Positions 35,985-45,921 are shown, counted from the stretch's first letter. The stretch is DNA of 64,000 nucleotides from Bacillus sp. SM2101 (GCF_018588585.1 NZ_JAEUFG010000002.1:260815-324814); one strand, 5' to 3'. Program-made: numbers and translations. Notes: generated by a model not told the origin, from the letters alone.

Positions 35985-36099
35985 CTTTTTTCTTCGTGAC
36001 AGTTCTTTCTTTCGGCATATTAAATAGGCTACAAATGCTCCTATTGCCGCATGATAATCTATAAGAGATTTAATATTACTACTTTAATAGAAGGACAAT

Positions 36100-36231
36100 C
36101 TAATAACAGATTTTTTTTAGTAAGGAAACGTGTATAAGATTTTTTTTAACTTCAAACCAAGCCTTGATATCAAATGCACTTAAAAGAGACGGCCAGTTAG
36201 TTATTGATAATGTAGCTACAAGATTTGACAT
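36100..36231 (-). CDS. Small ORF with strong ribosome binding site
   Basis: 43 residues, MSNLVATLSITNWPSLLSAF then DIKAWFEVKKNLIHV. GGAGGAGG lies directly upstream of the ATG at 36231. It is not recognised and may be the 5' stump of a lost gene, since it is followed by A-rich sequence and the start-less hydrolase. Confidence 0.35.
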   Translation of the reverse strand: MSNLVATLSITNWPSLLSAFDIKAWFEVKKNLIHVSLLKKICY

Positions 36232-36250
36232 AAACCTCCTCCTTTAAAAT

Positions 36251-36275
36251 AAAAACGACCTTAAAGGTCGTTTTT
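36251..36275. terminator. Terminator of the glycosyltransferase gene
   Basis: aaaaacgacctt / aaggtcgttttt, with A-tract on the left and T-tract on the right, so it can act in both directions. Confidence 0.8.
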
Positions 36276-36286
36276 TTATTATTAAT

Positions 36287-37825
36287 TTATAACTCAATAA
36301 GATCTTTTGATTTCAATGTCTCGAATAAATTAATCCATTTTTTTGAGATGATTTCGTTTGTAAATTTAAGTTCAATATTTCGTTTAGCTTTTAATCCCAT
36401 TTCTTTGATTTCATCCTGATTTTTTAGAGAAAATATAATTTTATCCGCAAGTTTTTCTATATTGTCTTTAGGGACAAGAAATCCGTCAATATTATTAGTT
36501 ATAATATCTCTTGGTCCATAATTAATATCATAACTAATCACAGGGGTTTGATTAAGCATTGACTCCGCAATTACAAGGCCAAATGCTTCGGATTTTGATG
36601 TTAGAAGTGTCACAAGAGATTTATTATAAACCGAAGACACATCCTTGCTGTAACCTTTTATAAATACATTGGCATGCAGATTCATATGTGTAATCAATTT
36701 TATTAATCTTTCCTCATCAGCGCCATTTCCATATATATTCAACTTAGCATTAGGGAATTCATTAACTACTTTTGCAAAGGCCTTAATGGCATGGTCAATT
36801 TGTTTTATTTTGTCGTACCTAGCTACAATCGCTATTTCTTGAGAGTCATCTTTGACTATGTCATGATTTTTTTTAGTTATTGAGTTCGGTATTACATCAA
36901 CATTTCCAAAATTGCCAAATTGATTAGTTATATCAATCTTGTGATCTTCAGATAAGACAACTAATGAGTCTAAATCAATCAAATTTGTCAATATTTTTCT
37001 ATGCTTCTCTTTTATCTCACTTCCGAATGTGTATGGTTCTTGAAAATGGTTTGTGTGCAAAGGGTAAATTCTATATGCTAATGCTTTATCCATCGATAAA
37101 ATTTTATCTGCAGATCCTATGCCATCGCATATTACAAACGGTTTGCTTTCTTCTTTTTCGCAGATCTCATTCAACCAACGTGAATGCAATTCTATGTTAT
37201 TTTTAAACAAAGAAACACGGTTAGTATCACGTGTAAATAGAAATTGCTGTTGAAGATTCCCTTTCTCAGGATTAAACCACTTATTTAAATAAGTAAATCC
37301 GTCTTCTGTTTTGAAAATAACTTGATGCTGTTTATTGGTATTTACATTAAAGAATATTATTTTTTCGATATAACCTTTCTTATTAAATATTTCTCGTGAT
37401 GTTCTGTTTCTTTGATTGTCAAAGTAATCTATATGGCTTAATGTGAAATCTTTGTTCCATTTTTTATATTTGACATATACTCCATCTTTAAAGTATCTAG
37501 CGTAAAATTTTGCCTGTAACTCATCCGATTGGATGTCGTATCCCTTTTCGTAAATATCTGAAGCTTCACCATAATACCTTAGTTGTTCATCAGAAACTCC
37601 ACCTCTTGTATTAAGATCTTTATAATAATCATAAACATTTAGAATACCGACTTTATCTGACAATCGCCCTATTTTTCTTAGTTCTTCGGAGATAGACTGA
37701 TATCTATTGTTATCATCTAATGTTACAAGGCTTACATTATATCCTTTTTCCGCTAATGCTCTAGAGCGATTAAGCATTACAGACGTCATTCCTCCGCGTT
37801 CAACTTCGATATTATGGACTACCAT
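36287..37825 (-). CDS. TarM/TagE-like glycosyltransferase (GT4)
   Basis: 512 residues, GT-B fold. N terminus MVVHNIEVERGGMTSVMLNRSRAL matches the GGMTS opening of wall-teichoic-acid glycosyltransferases; the C-terminal half has VARYDKIKQIDHAIKAF, ERLIKLI and the ExxxxxxxE donor site SEAFGLVIAE. It probably transfers a sugar from UDP-donor to teichoic acid or a related polymer. The best ribosome binding site (AAGGAGGGG at 37855-37863) precedes LPKEKVLMVVHN in frame, so translation may start at CTG 37849 rather than ATG 37825. A degraded gene lies upstream. Confidence 0.82.
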   Translation of the reverse strand: MVVHNIEVERGGMTSVMLNRSRALAEKGYNVSLVTLDDNNRYQSISEELRKIGRLSDKVGILNVYDYYKDLNTRGGVSDEQLRYYGEASDIYEKGYDIQSDELQAKFYARYFKDGVYVKYKKWNKDFTLSHIDYFDNQRNRTSREIFNKKGYIEKIIFFNVNTNKQHQVIFKTEDGFTYLNKWFNPEKGNLQQQFLFTRDTNRVSLFKNNIELHSRWLNEICEKEESKPFVICDGIGSADKILSMDKALAYRIYPLHTNHFQEPYTFGSEIKEKHRKILTNLIDLDSLVVLSEDHKIDITNQFGNFGNVDVIPNSITKKNHDIVKDDSQEIAIVARYDKIKQIDHAIKAFAKVVNEFPNAKLNIYGNGADEERLIKLITHMNLHANVFIKGYSKDVSSVYNKSLVTLLTSKSEAFGLVIAESMLNQTPVISYDINYGPRDIITNNIDGFLVPKDNIEKLADKIIFSLKNQDEIKEMGLKAKRNIELKFTNEIISKKWINLFETLKSKDLIEL

Positions 37826-37898
37826 TAAAACTTTCTCTTTAGGTAACAGAAGAACCCCTCCTTATAAACTTTACGCTAAACTAGTTACACAAATATAT

Positions 37899-38470
37899 TT
37901 ATCCTTCAAGCAAATTCTTTAATATTACTACGTCTTTATCATCTTTACTTGTTATAGTTATTTTATACTGGTCATCTTTAATAGTCTTCCTGATATATTC
38001 TGAGTTAATGAAACTTTGCACCTCATTTGGTATGTCTGCCACTAACTCTTCAAACTCTGATTCATCTGACGATCTAATTTTCCAATACAATACTCTTTGC
38101 TATAAATAATTAATAAAAGAGACCAAATTCTTCCTTGTCTTCATCAGTTACATTTTATTCTATAATTTTTTCCTTTTTAATTCTAGCAGATTTGACTTAG
38201 TTTTTATCTCGCTCTATAAATTTTGAATACTGTTCTGAATCAGGAGATTGTATTAATTTTTCATGGTATCCTTTATCCATAACGCCTGATCTAAAATTGA
38301 AGATAAAAGCCATATTAGTATTCTTTCTTCGTCAACATTGTATTTATCAAATATTGTGAGAACAGCCTCTATTTGGTTTTCTATTTCTTTTTCCAGAAGA
38401 TTCCTAGCTTTAACTCTAATTGATAAATCTATATTATTTTCGCAATGACTGTTATTTTCGTATTAAGAAG
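37899..38470 (-). pseudogene. Degraded gene upstream of the glycosyltransferase
   Basis: Fragments in successive minus-strand frames: CENNIDLSIRVKARNLLEKE and IEAVLTIFDKYNVDEER (about 38455-38300), then frameshifted FNFRSGVMDKGYHEKLIQSP to SKFIERDKN, then several stops, then an intact 63-residue tail (38090-37899) beginning at TTG with YWKIRSSDESEFEELVADIP. Together they look like one gene broken by at least two frameshifts. Family not recognised; a partner of the glycosyltransferase is plausible. Confidence 0.5.
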
Positions 38471-38595
38471 TAAACACCCACACAACTAGCGTTCGTGGCA
38501 TCTTTTCTTCTGTACAACGATAGCTAACAATATAAAACCACTTTTTAAGTTACTAATTTGATAGCAAGAGCAAATTAGTTTACGAAAAGAGCCTT
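38436..38595 (+). repeat. Dispersed MITE-like element, copy 10
   Basis: It contains aactagcgttcgtggcatct and ends aaattagtttacgaaaagag plus cctta. The left end overlaps the degraded gene at 38436-38470. Confidence 0.65.
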
Positions 38596-38863
38596 AGTAT
38601 ATTTTAAAGTAGATACCTTTTACTTTTTAATCCTGTTACAGCATGGGTACAACGTATACTACACTTTAATTTTCTTTTTCACGTTTTTTTTATTGTAACC
38701 AGCAATTCTTAAATTTTGTTTTATATAAATATAAAGAATTTCTTAAGTTTTATGGGCGATTATTTATGTCAACTGATACTCTGTTTAAATTAAGCATATT
38801 CTTTTTCCTTCCTCGTCTAAAAGAGTATGATAAGAACAAACTACTAAAAGGGCTGACTTAGAT
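38596..38863. other. Region upstream of the FAD oxidoreductase
   Basis: AT-rich spacer; no gene seen. Only promoter-like AT-rich sequence and an AAAGGG-type ribosome binding site just before 38864. Confidence 0.4.
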
Positions 38864-39955
38864 ATGAAAAGGATTGTACTCGTTGGTGGAGGTCATAGCC
38901 ATCTCCACTGCGTGAAAAAACTAAAGACAAATAAACAACCCGATATTGAATGGGTTCTAGTTTCTAGCTCTAGATATCAATATTATTCAGGTATGTTTTC
39001 AGGTTTTGTAGAAGGATTATATGAAGAGTCAGACATAAGAATTGATTTATTACAATTATCGAAATGGGTGGGTATTCAATTTATAGAATTAACAATAAGC
39101 TCTATTGATCCTATTAACAATACTCTTTACACAGCAAGTGGGCAAACGATCTCTTTTGATTATGTTTCCTTTGATATTGGCTCCTTAAATATTGATCCCA
39201 ACATACCAAATTTAGCTAACAATAGCATTGCAGTTAAACCGAATCATCTTTTCCCGAAACATATAAATGATCTACGCTGTAGTAAGCACCCAGTTATTGT
39301 CGGAGGTGGAGCATCTGGTATTGAAATGGCTCTGTCATTGTTAGCATGGAAAAAAAAGTATACCCCTAATGACAGTGAAGTCACGTTAGTTCATTCATCT
39401 CCTCTACTTCATTCTACAGGGATAAGGTCATCAAAAATCATAACGCAATTGGCACATAAATCCGGATTAAATATAGTTAGTAAAGAAACTGTAGCCACAG
39501 TAACAAAGGAAAATTTAATTACACAAAAAGGAATTAGAATCAATTACTCTCACTTAATATATTTAGGGGGACCTCAAGCTTCCCCATTATTTAAAAATTC
39601 ATCCTTACCGACAGATTCACACGGCTTCATGCTCATAAAAAGTACATTACAGAACATTAGATATCCTCATATATTTGGAGCAGGTGACTGTATTTCTATC
39701 GAATCAGACCTAAATATACCTAAAAATGGTGTAACAGCTGTTAGACAGGGTCCAGTATTATGGAAAAATCTTAACCGTATAGTACAGAAGAAGGATTTAC
39801 TTGAATATCAACCTCAAAAAAATTATTTAGCACTAATATCTATTGGCAATCATCATGCACTGTTAACTTATGGTACGTTTGCTACCTCAGGGAAGTGGAC
39901 ATGGTATGCAAAGAATTGGATTGACCGCCGTTTCATGAATCAATTTCAGGTTTAA
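38864..39955 (+). CDS. NAD(P)/FAD-dependent oxidoreductase
   Basis: 363 residues of the pyridine nucleotide-disulfide type. The first Rossmann loop is LVGGGHSHLHCVKKL, the second VGGGASGIEMALSLL, and IFGAGDC closes the FAD site. The GGGHSHLH opening is that of the group found alone or fused to selenophosphate synthetase, distinct from type II NADH dehydrogenase. The electron acceptor is unknown. AAAGGG lies upstream. Monocistronic. Confidence 0.83.
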   Translation: MKRIVLVGGGHSHLHCVKKLKTNKQPDIEWVLVSSSRYQYYSGMFSGFVEGLYEESDIRIDLLQLSKWVGIQFIELTISSIDPINNTLYTASGQTISFDYVSFDIGSLNIDPNIPNLANNSIAVKPNHLFPKHINDLRCSKHPVIVGGGASGIEMALSLLAWKKKYTPNDSEVTLVHSSPLLHSTGIRSSKIITQLAHKSGLNIVSKETVATVTKENLITQKGIRINYSHLIYLGGPQASPLFKNSSLPTDSHGFMLIKSTLQNIRYPHIFGAGDCISIESDLNIPKNGVTAVRQGPVLWKNLNRIVQKKDLLEYQPQKNYLALISIGNHHALLTYGTFATSGKWTWYAKNWIDRRFMNQFQV

Positions 39956-40117
39956 ATACTGAAAGAGACAATATTAATAATTTGATGTTTGTCAGGATCA
40001 AGCTGTAGAAAACAACTGACACTTTTTCCTCGGTTGGTACATTTTAAACAAAATTTAAACTAACAGTTCCTCTCGTTTTAACCTACGGTGTGTAGGATGA
40101 AAGACGAGGTGATCATA

Positions 40118-41032
40118 ATGAGTGAATATATTATTCAAACGACAAATTTAACGAAACGCTTTAAAGGAAGAATCGCAGTTGATCGTGTAAATTTAGAAAT
40201 AAAATCTGGAGAAATTTACGGGTTTTTAGGTCCAAATGGTGCAGGAAAAACGACTACCATCCGAATGCTCTTAGGATTGATAAAGCCATCTTCAGGGGCA
40301 ATTTTTATGTTCGGACGACAACTAAAACAAGATAAGCTTTCAATCCTTAGAAAGACCGGTTCTCTCGTTGAATCTCCATCTTACTATGGCCATTTAACTG
40401 GCTATGAAAATTTGGAAGCCGTGCGAAAAATTCTTGACGTACCAAAAAAGAGAATTGACGAGGTCCTTTCAATTGTACGTTTAACAAAGGATGCAAAAAG
40501 GGCTGTGAAAGGCTATTCTCTTGGAATGAAGCAACGATTAGGGATCGCTACTGCATTATTAGGAAATCCCGAATTACTTATTTTGGATGAACCTACTAAC
40601 GGTCTTGATCCGTCTGGTATTTTAGAAATTCGCGAGTTAATCAAAAATATGCCGAAAGAACATGGTATCACCGTTCTCGTATCTAGCCACCTACTTAGTG
40701 AAATTGACCAAATGGCAACACAAGTTGGTGTCATTTCAAAAGGATCAATGATTTTTCAAAATTCTATTGAAACATTAAGACTACGGGCAAAGAGTAAAGT
40801 GCACGTTGCAGTTAGTGATGCTAATATAGCTTACCGCACGATGATAGCAAATGGATATACAGTTGAACAAAATGAGTCAGCACTATTATTTGACAACATA
40901 ACAGATTTTCAAATTGCACATATCATTAAAACGCTCGTACATGAAAATGTGTCCATTTATCGTGTAGAGGAAATAAAAAAATCATTAGAAGATATCTTCC
41001 TCGAACTCGTTGGGGAGGCTGGTAGCCTATGA
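40118..41032 (+). CDS. ABC transporter ATP-binding protein (BcrA/lantibiotic-immunity type)
   Basis: 304 residues. Walker A GPNGAGKTTTIRML, Q-loop region GSLVESPSYYGHL, signature YSLGMKQRLGIA, Walker B LLILDEPTNGLDPSG and switch His in SSHLL. The ESPSFY-type Q-loop and the C-terminal extension are typical of bacitracin/lantibiotic-immunity exporters. ATG 40118 after GACGAGGTG is preferred to the longer frame at 40088. It overlaps the first permease by 4 bases. Confidence 0.9.
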   Translation: MSEYIIQTTNLTKRFKGRIAVDRVNLEIKSGEIYGFLGPNGAGKTTTIRMLLGLIKPSSGAIFMFGRQLKQDKLSILRKTGSLVESPSYYGHLTGYENLEAVRKILDVPKKRIDEVLSIVRLTKDAKRAVKGYSLGMKQRLGIATALLGNPELLILDEPTNGLDPSGILEIRELIKNMPKEHGITVLVSSHLLSEIDQMATQVGVISKGSMIFQNSIETLRLRAKSKVHVAVSDANIAYRTMIANGYTVEQNESALLFDNITDFQIAHIIKTLVHENVSIYRVEEIKKSLEDIFLELVGEAGSL

Positions 41033-41742
41033 TCGCAAAAGTATTATCTTCAGACCTGTTAAAAGTACGCAAAAAAATGATATGGTTTCTCATCTTTTTA
41101 GGTCCGTTTGGTGTAATAGCCTTACAAGCGGTAAACTTTGGGGTGCGCTATGACTATCTTACAAATTATTATGCCGCTGATTTATGGGGAGGGCTCCTAG
41201 AAAATATCCAACAATTAGCTACGCCTACATTAGTGCTAGGAATTGCAATTATTACGTCTATGATAGCTAATATAGAGCATCAAGTGAATTCATGGAAGCA
41301 GCTTTTAGCTTTACCTGTTTCAAGAATTACCGTTTTTTCTTCAAAGTTTTATTTATCAGCCATGCTCTTATTCCTGTCTTGTTTACTATTAGGCATCGGC
41401 TCAATCATTCTTGGTTTCATATTTAAATTTGGAGTTAGCATACCTTATATACAACTCTTAAAAGTATCCTTTTATCCATTTTTCGCAGCACTACCAATCT
41501 TAACTTTGCAGATTTGGTTGTCAATTGTATTCAAAAATCAAGCAATCCCTTTAACTATCGGCATTTTAGGTGGCGTACTATCGATGTATTCTATCGTGCT
41601 ACCAGACTGGATTTTTTGGAAATGGCCCATGCTTATTAATGATTGGAGTAAGGTAGAATACACTGTATTAGCAGGTATATTAGTAGGTATGGTTATTTTT
41701 ATGCTTAGCCTTATTGATTTTGGGCGAAGGGACGTGAATTAA
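41029..41742 (+). CDS. ABC-2 type permease, subunit 1
   Basis: 237 residues with six hydrophobic segments. The conserved cytoplasmic loop NIEHQVNSWKQLLALPVSR, shared almost word for word with the next gene, marks the BcrB/LanE-G permease family. Start overlaps the ATPase gene by ATGA. With its neighbour it would form a heteromeric membrane channel. Confidence 0.85.
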   Translation: MIAKVLSSDLLKVRKKMIWFLIFLGPFGVIALQAVNFGVRYDYLTNYYAADLWGGLLENIQQLATPTLVLGIAIITSMIANIEHQVNSWKQLLALPVSRITVFSSKFYLSAMLLFLSCLLLGIGSIILGFIFKFGVSIPYIQLLKVSFYPFFAALPILTLQIWLSIVFKNQAIPLTIGILGGVLSMYSIVLPDWIFWKWPMLINDWSKVEYTVLAGILVGMVIFMLSLIDFGRRDVN

Positions 41743-42474
41743 GTGAAAGCATTTAATAATATTCTACGCTCTGAATGGTTAAAGCTTAGAAAATCACCGA
41801 TTTGGTTACTTATTTTTGTAAGTCCTGCACTTGCCTTTATTACAGGCTTATTAGCACCGTTAGAAATTCCAGGCGCAGACTGGTTATATACACTTAGTAT
41901 GATGACGATCGTTCATGCATTGTTATTTCTACCGTTATTAACTGGCATATTTGCAGCGTTCGTTTGTCGTTATGAGCATGTTGGTGGTAGTTGGAAGCAA
42001 CTGTTAGCCTTGCCCGTTTCTCGGACTAGCGTATATATGTCAAAGCTTCTATTAGTAATGATTATACTGCTCGTTACACAGCTGTTATTTTTAATAGCAA
42101 TACTCGCTGTCGGTCAAATAAGAGGTTTTGATCAAGCGATTCCTTGGGGTATATTGTTGCGTGGGGTACTTGGTGGTTGGATCGCAACATTCCCCTTAGC
42201 TGCTTTACAAATATCTGTATCTATTGCATGGGCTAGCTTTGCTGCTCCATTGGCAATCAATGTTATTTTTACAATACCAAATATTTTAATCATTCAATCA
42301 AAATACGGACCTTATTACCCTTGGGCACAACCTATTTTGGCAATGTTACCGAGCGGTGATACTACATTTGGTGTATTAAACTTCTCCTTAATAACGTTGT
42401 TATTCGTTATATTAGGTAGCTTTCTAGCCTTTTTCGTTAGCGGTTTAACATATTTCAATAAAAAAGCGATCTAA
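41743..42474 (+). CDS. ABC-2 type permease, subunit 2
   Basis: 243 residues, six hydrophobic segments. The loop RYEHVGGSWKQLLALPVSRT parallels subunit 1, so the two arose by duplication. The start is GTG at 41743, directly abutting the TAA of subunit 1. The three-gene set likely exports or expels a membrane-active peptide; no peptide gene or dedicated two-component system adjoins it. Confidence 0.85.
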   Translation: MKAFNNILRSEWLKLRKSPIWLLIFVSPALAFITGLLAPLEIPGADWLYTLSMMTIVHALLFLPLLTGIFAAFVCRYEHVGGSWKQLLALPVSRTSVYMSKLLLVMIILLVTQLLFLIAILAVGQIRGFDQAIPWGILLRGVLGGWIATFPLAALQISVSIAWASFAAPLAINVIFTIPNILIIQSKYGPYYPWAQPILAMLPSGDTTFGVLNFSLITLLFVILGSFLAFFVSGLTYFNKKAI

Positions 42475-42517
42475 GAGGTTTATCAATACAAAACTGAACA
42501 ATTTCTATTAAAAAAGA

Positions 42518-42581
42518 CCACATACACTAAACACTAATTATAATGATGTAGGTCCATTAATTAGTGTTTGGTGCTATGTGA
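42518..42581 (+). terminator. Hairpin after the ABC operon
   Basis: ctaaacactaatta pairs with taattagtgtttgg across a 17-base loop, and the outer cacata/tatgtg extends the stem. Confidence 0.65.
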
Positions 42582-42621
42582 TCCAATCGTTTCAGTTTAA
42601 TCAAACGTTTGTTTAAATTAC

Positions 42622-42888
42622 CTATGCGAGCTGTCTACGAACTCTTTTCTTATAGATTGAATATGCAATGAAGTTTGCTGGGAAAATAAATATGCTAGAA
42701 TGTGCATTGAAATGGAGTAATTGCTCTTGGAATTCCATTTCATCAAAAAATTCTCCTTGAGAAAGTTGTTTATTTTTCTTTTCCTCCTCAATCTTTTTGA
42801 AATAAGCATACTGAATTGGAATCATTACAACATTAATTATAAGTAATAATGTAGTCATAATAATTATGAATAGCACCGAATCATTCAT
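42622..42888 (-). CDS. DUF3949-like small membrane protein
   Basis: 88 residues starting MNDSVLFIIIMTTLLLIINV, then IQYAYFKKIEEEKKNKQLSQ, FDEMEFQEQLLHFNAHSSIF and a second hydrophobic stretch. Two membrane helices bracket a charged loop. The pattern resembles the DUF3949 family of Bacillus. GGAGG precedes ATG 42888; the frame continues upstream without another site. Confidence 0.6.
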   Translation of the reverse strand: MNDSVLFIIIMTTLLLIINVVMIPIQYAYFKKIEEEKKNKQLSQGEFFDEMEFQEQLLHFNAHSSIFIFPANFIAYSIYKKRVRRQLA

Positions 42889-42927
42889 TGAACCAACCTC
42901 CAACAGTATATTTATAATACATCTCAT

Positions 42928-43181
42928 ATACGTGCCAAACAGTCAAAGAGTTTCATTTTTCTTATATAATTTTCCAAATAAATTTATACACGATAAAATC
43001 ATTATAATTTCAATAAATTAACAGCAGAATGGAGGCGTTGTCACTTTGATGAGGATATCGCAAACACAATTTTATACGTTGGGTACTAAAATAATTGTTA
43101 TGTGAATATAGCCTTACAAATGAGGCTTCTAAAATAACTCCCTTTTCTCTAAGAGGATGTTTCAAGAGGTTTACTTTAAGA
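42928..43181. other. Intergenic region
   Basis: Spacer between two minus-strand genes. A GGAGGCG at about 43031 is followed by no significant frame. Confidence 0.35.
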
Positions 43182-43532
43182 TTATTCATTTACTGAAGTA
43201 ATTTTAACTATTGAGTTATTGTTAGCAGGAAATAAATCGACTATTTCTGCAATTGCACTTCCTTGTAAAACAAACATGATTTTTGCCAAACAGTATTCAC
43301 CAAAAGTATCATATATCCTACCTGCACTCCTCGTACCCCTTGCTACAGTACGAGTGCTATTTGCAATATAACCTATTTTCCCTACATTAGGCATATACAC
43401 TTCAACCGCTTCATCATCATATGGATTATTGTAATCTTTTATAAGTACTACAATTTCTCCCACAGTAATATATTCAGATTTATCATAATATTTCGCACCA
43501 ACAATGGTCACAAAAAAAGGCTGAATATTCAT
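43182..43532 (-). CDS. Stand-alone HIRAN-domain protein
   Basis: 116 residues. FFVTIVGAKYYDKSEYITVG, VVLIKDYNNPYDDEAVEVYM and VGKIGYIANSTRTVARG follow the HIRAN pattern (a domain known from HLTF/Rad5-type helicases that binds 3' DNA ends). No helicase or nuclease domain is attached. A role with damaged or single-stranded DNA is inference from the domain only. Confidence 0.72.
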   Translation of the reverse strand: MNIQPFFVTIVGAKYYDKSEYITVGEIVVLIKDYNNPYDDEAVEVYMPNVGKIGYIANSTRTVARGTRSAGRIYDTFGEYCLAKIMFVLQGSAIAEIVDLFPANNNSIVKITSVNE

Positions 43533-44073
43533 CGTTCACCACCTAAAACTTAGCATTTAAACTGTTTGCTCATCTCAATATAAAACCTTTTCTTATAGGC
43601 GTCCTGTACCATGATAATAAGAACCACATTAAATATGAACATAAATGTTGAATCTATTATTATATTGTTCATTAAGGAAAGATCTCACCAGTATTACCAA
43701 CGCTAAATGCGTGCACTAGAATTTGCAACATTCAAACGTACCGCTTCTGTCACTTTGTTGCTAGGTTACTATTTGTAGCATATGGTAACGATTTGGTTGA
43801 CAGAACCTCTCCTTAGCTATAAAACTAATAAATGTTTACTACTAAATATATAACATTCCTTACTAAAGCCTGGCTAACATCTGATACCAAGAGTAATAAA
43901 ATTTCCCAGAAGAACCATTGTTGGGAAGTTAGCATAAATAAGTATTCACTTTAATTAAAAGGTGACTCTAGTAACAATTTTCCAAACCCTTCTTAGCTAT
44001 TGTTGGATTTGTGTCATTGTAACCATGAGCCACCTTCTATTATTCCCCTTGTTAAACGCATGAAAATTACATA
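43533..44073. other. Intergenic stretch without a recognisable gene
   Basis: 540 bases. An 8-bp inverted repeat (ttctgtca / tgacagaa, 43745-43806) is the only structure seen. Sequence around 43750 (cactttgttgctaggttact) faintly recalls the dispersed repeat tip. Confidence 0.4.
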
Positions 44074-45921
44074 TTATTCCCCCATTGTTGCATTCGACAA
44101 ATTAACAGAAATTCCTGCCAATTTTTTATAAAACCCTTTTTTCTCTAGTAGTGTTTCATGTGTTCCTTTTTCTTGGATACGACCATTATTTAATACCAAA
44201 ATTTGATCAGCCTTACGAATTGTGTTCAGTCGATGAGCAATAATAAAGCTTGTTCTACCGTTCATTAATCGCTGTAGTGCTTCTTGTATTTTAATTTCTG
44301 TAATCGTATCGATGCTACTTGTCGCTTCATCTAAAATGAGGATAGATGGATCTGCTAGAATCGCTCGTGCAATAGATAATAACTGTTTTTGCCCTTGACT
44401 TATTCCAGAACCGTCCTGTGTTAATACTGTCTCATATTGTTGTGGTAATCGTTGAATAAACGAATGAGCATTTGCTAAAGCTGCAGCCTGTTCAACTTCT
44501 TCATCAGTTGCAGTTAGCCTTCCATAACGAATATTTTCTCTTATTGTTCCTTCAAATAAGAATGGATCCTGTAATACAAAGCCCATATTACGTCGCAAGC
44601 TCGCTCTATTTACAGTCGTTACATCTCGATCATCAATTAAAATCTTGCCCTTATCCACATCATAAAATCTCGATAGTAAATTAATAATTGTTGATTTTCC
44701 AGCACCTGTAGGACCGACAAGGGCAACTGTTTCACCAGGAGTGACAGTAAAGCTGACATCAGTTATCGTGCTTTCAGCTTCCTCATACGAAAAAGAAACA
44801 TTACAAAAATCCACTTTACCCTGAATAGCCTGAAGGTGAGTCAAATTAGTTCCTTTGACTTCTTCTTCATCTTCGTCTAATACCTCAAACACTCTCTCTG
44901 CACCCGCAACAGCTGATAATAGTGTATTAAATTGGTTTGCTAAGTCATTTAAGGGGCGTGTAAATTGTCTTGAATACTCCGTAAAAATAACAATTGTACC
45001 GATAGAAATCATACCATTTAATGCAAATAAACCACCGATTCCTGCAATCAAGGCGAAGCTTAGATTATTTAGGACATTCATTACTTTAGGAATAAAGCCT
45101 GAATAAGTTTGCGACCAAAACGCTGTCCCTTTTAATCTCTCGTTTTTAACCAAAAATTCAGAGATGACTCGTTCTTCTTGAGAAAAAGACTTAACGATTC
45201 TTTGGCCAGATATGATTTCTTCAATGTATCCATTTAAATCTCCTAGATTTCGTTGCTGCTCTTTAAACACTCTTCTCGTTCTCTTTGTAATCCACTTCAT
45301 CCCCAAAATTAACAAAGGGATAATTGTCATCGTGATCAACGTAAGCAATGGACTCAGCCATAGCATAACTGAAACAGTTCCGATTAACGTAAGTATACTC
45401 GATGAAATTTGAATAACTGAACTATTTAACGTTGAGCTCACATTTTCAATGTCATTCGTTACCCTACTCATAAGCTCACCATGCTGACGCTTATCAAAAT
45501 ATGGGATTGGAAGCTTATGGAGGTGTTCAAAAAGCTGATTTCTCATCCTAAAAACTGTTTGTTGCGCGATACCAATCATCCAATAGTTTTGTAATAATAG
45601 TGCTAAAGAGCGTAATACATATATAACCGCTAAGCCGATTAATAGCTTTATAAAACCTTCAGTATTTGACGTATTAATATAATCATCAATCGCTACCCCT
45701 ACTAAAAATGGCCCTATAATTGCAAGGCTTGAGCTTACAACAACCATAAATAATACTAACGAGAGCAAGCTCTTTTTATAAGATAAGTACATCCAAATCC
45801 TTTTTAATGTTGTTAACCACTGTTGTGGCTTCTTTTTAGATGATTGAACTTGAGTTCCTTTGTCATCGTGTTCAACAATTCTTTTATATTGGAAAGGCTT
45901 AGTTAGTTGCTTGAGCATCAT
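44074..45921 (-). CDS. yfiC: ABC exporter half-transporter YfiC (catalytic NBD)
   Basis: 615 residues. Six membrane helices (about 45-330) precede an ATPase domain with Walker A GPTGAGKSTIINLL, Walker B ILILDEATSSID with the catalytic Glu, and switch His in IIAHRLNT. Its signature is ISQGQKQLL rather than LSGGQ. ATG 45921 follows AAGGAGG and overlaps the end of yfiB by 23 bases. It should pair with YfiB to make a heterodimeric multidrug-type exporter. Confidence 0.92.
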   Translation of the reverse strand: MMLKQLTKPFQYKRIVEHDDKGTQVQSSKKKPQQWLTTLKRIWMYLSYKKSLLSLVLFMVVVSSSLAIIGPFLVGVAIDDYINTSNTEGFIKLLIGLAVIYVLRSLALLLQNYWMIGIAQQTVFRMRNQLFEHLHKLPIPYFDKRQHGELMSRVTNDIENVSSTLNSSVIQISSSILTLIGTVSVMLWLSPLLTLITMTIIPLLILGMKWITKRTRRVFKEQQRNLGDLNGYIEEIISGQRIVKSFSQEERVISEFLVKNERLKGTAFWSQTYSGFIPKVMNVLNNLSFALIAGIGGLFALNGMISIGTIVIFTEYSRQFTRPLNDLANQFNTLLSAVAGAERVFEVLDEDEEEVKGTNLTHLQAIQGKVDFCNVSFSYEEAESTITDVSFTVTPGETVALVGPTGAGKSTIINLLSRFYDVDKGKILIDDRDVTTVNRASLRRNMGFVLQDPFLFEGTIRENIRYGRLTATDEEVEQAAALANAHSFIQRLPQQYETVLTQDGSGISQGQKQLLSIARAILADPSILILDEATSSIDTITEIKIQEALQRLMNGRTSFIIAHRLNTIRKADQILVLNNGRIQEKGTHETLLEKKGFYKKLAGISVNLSNATMGE

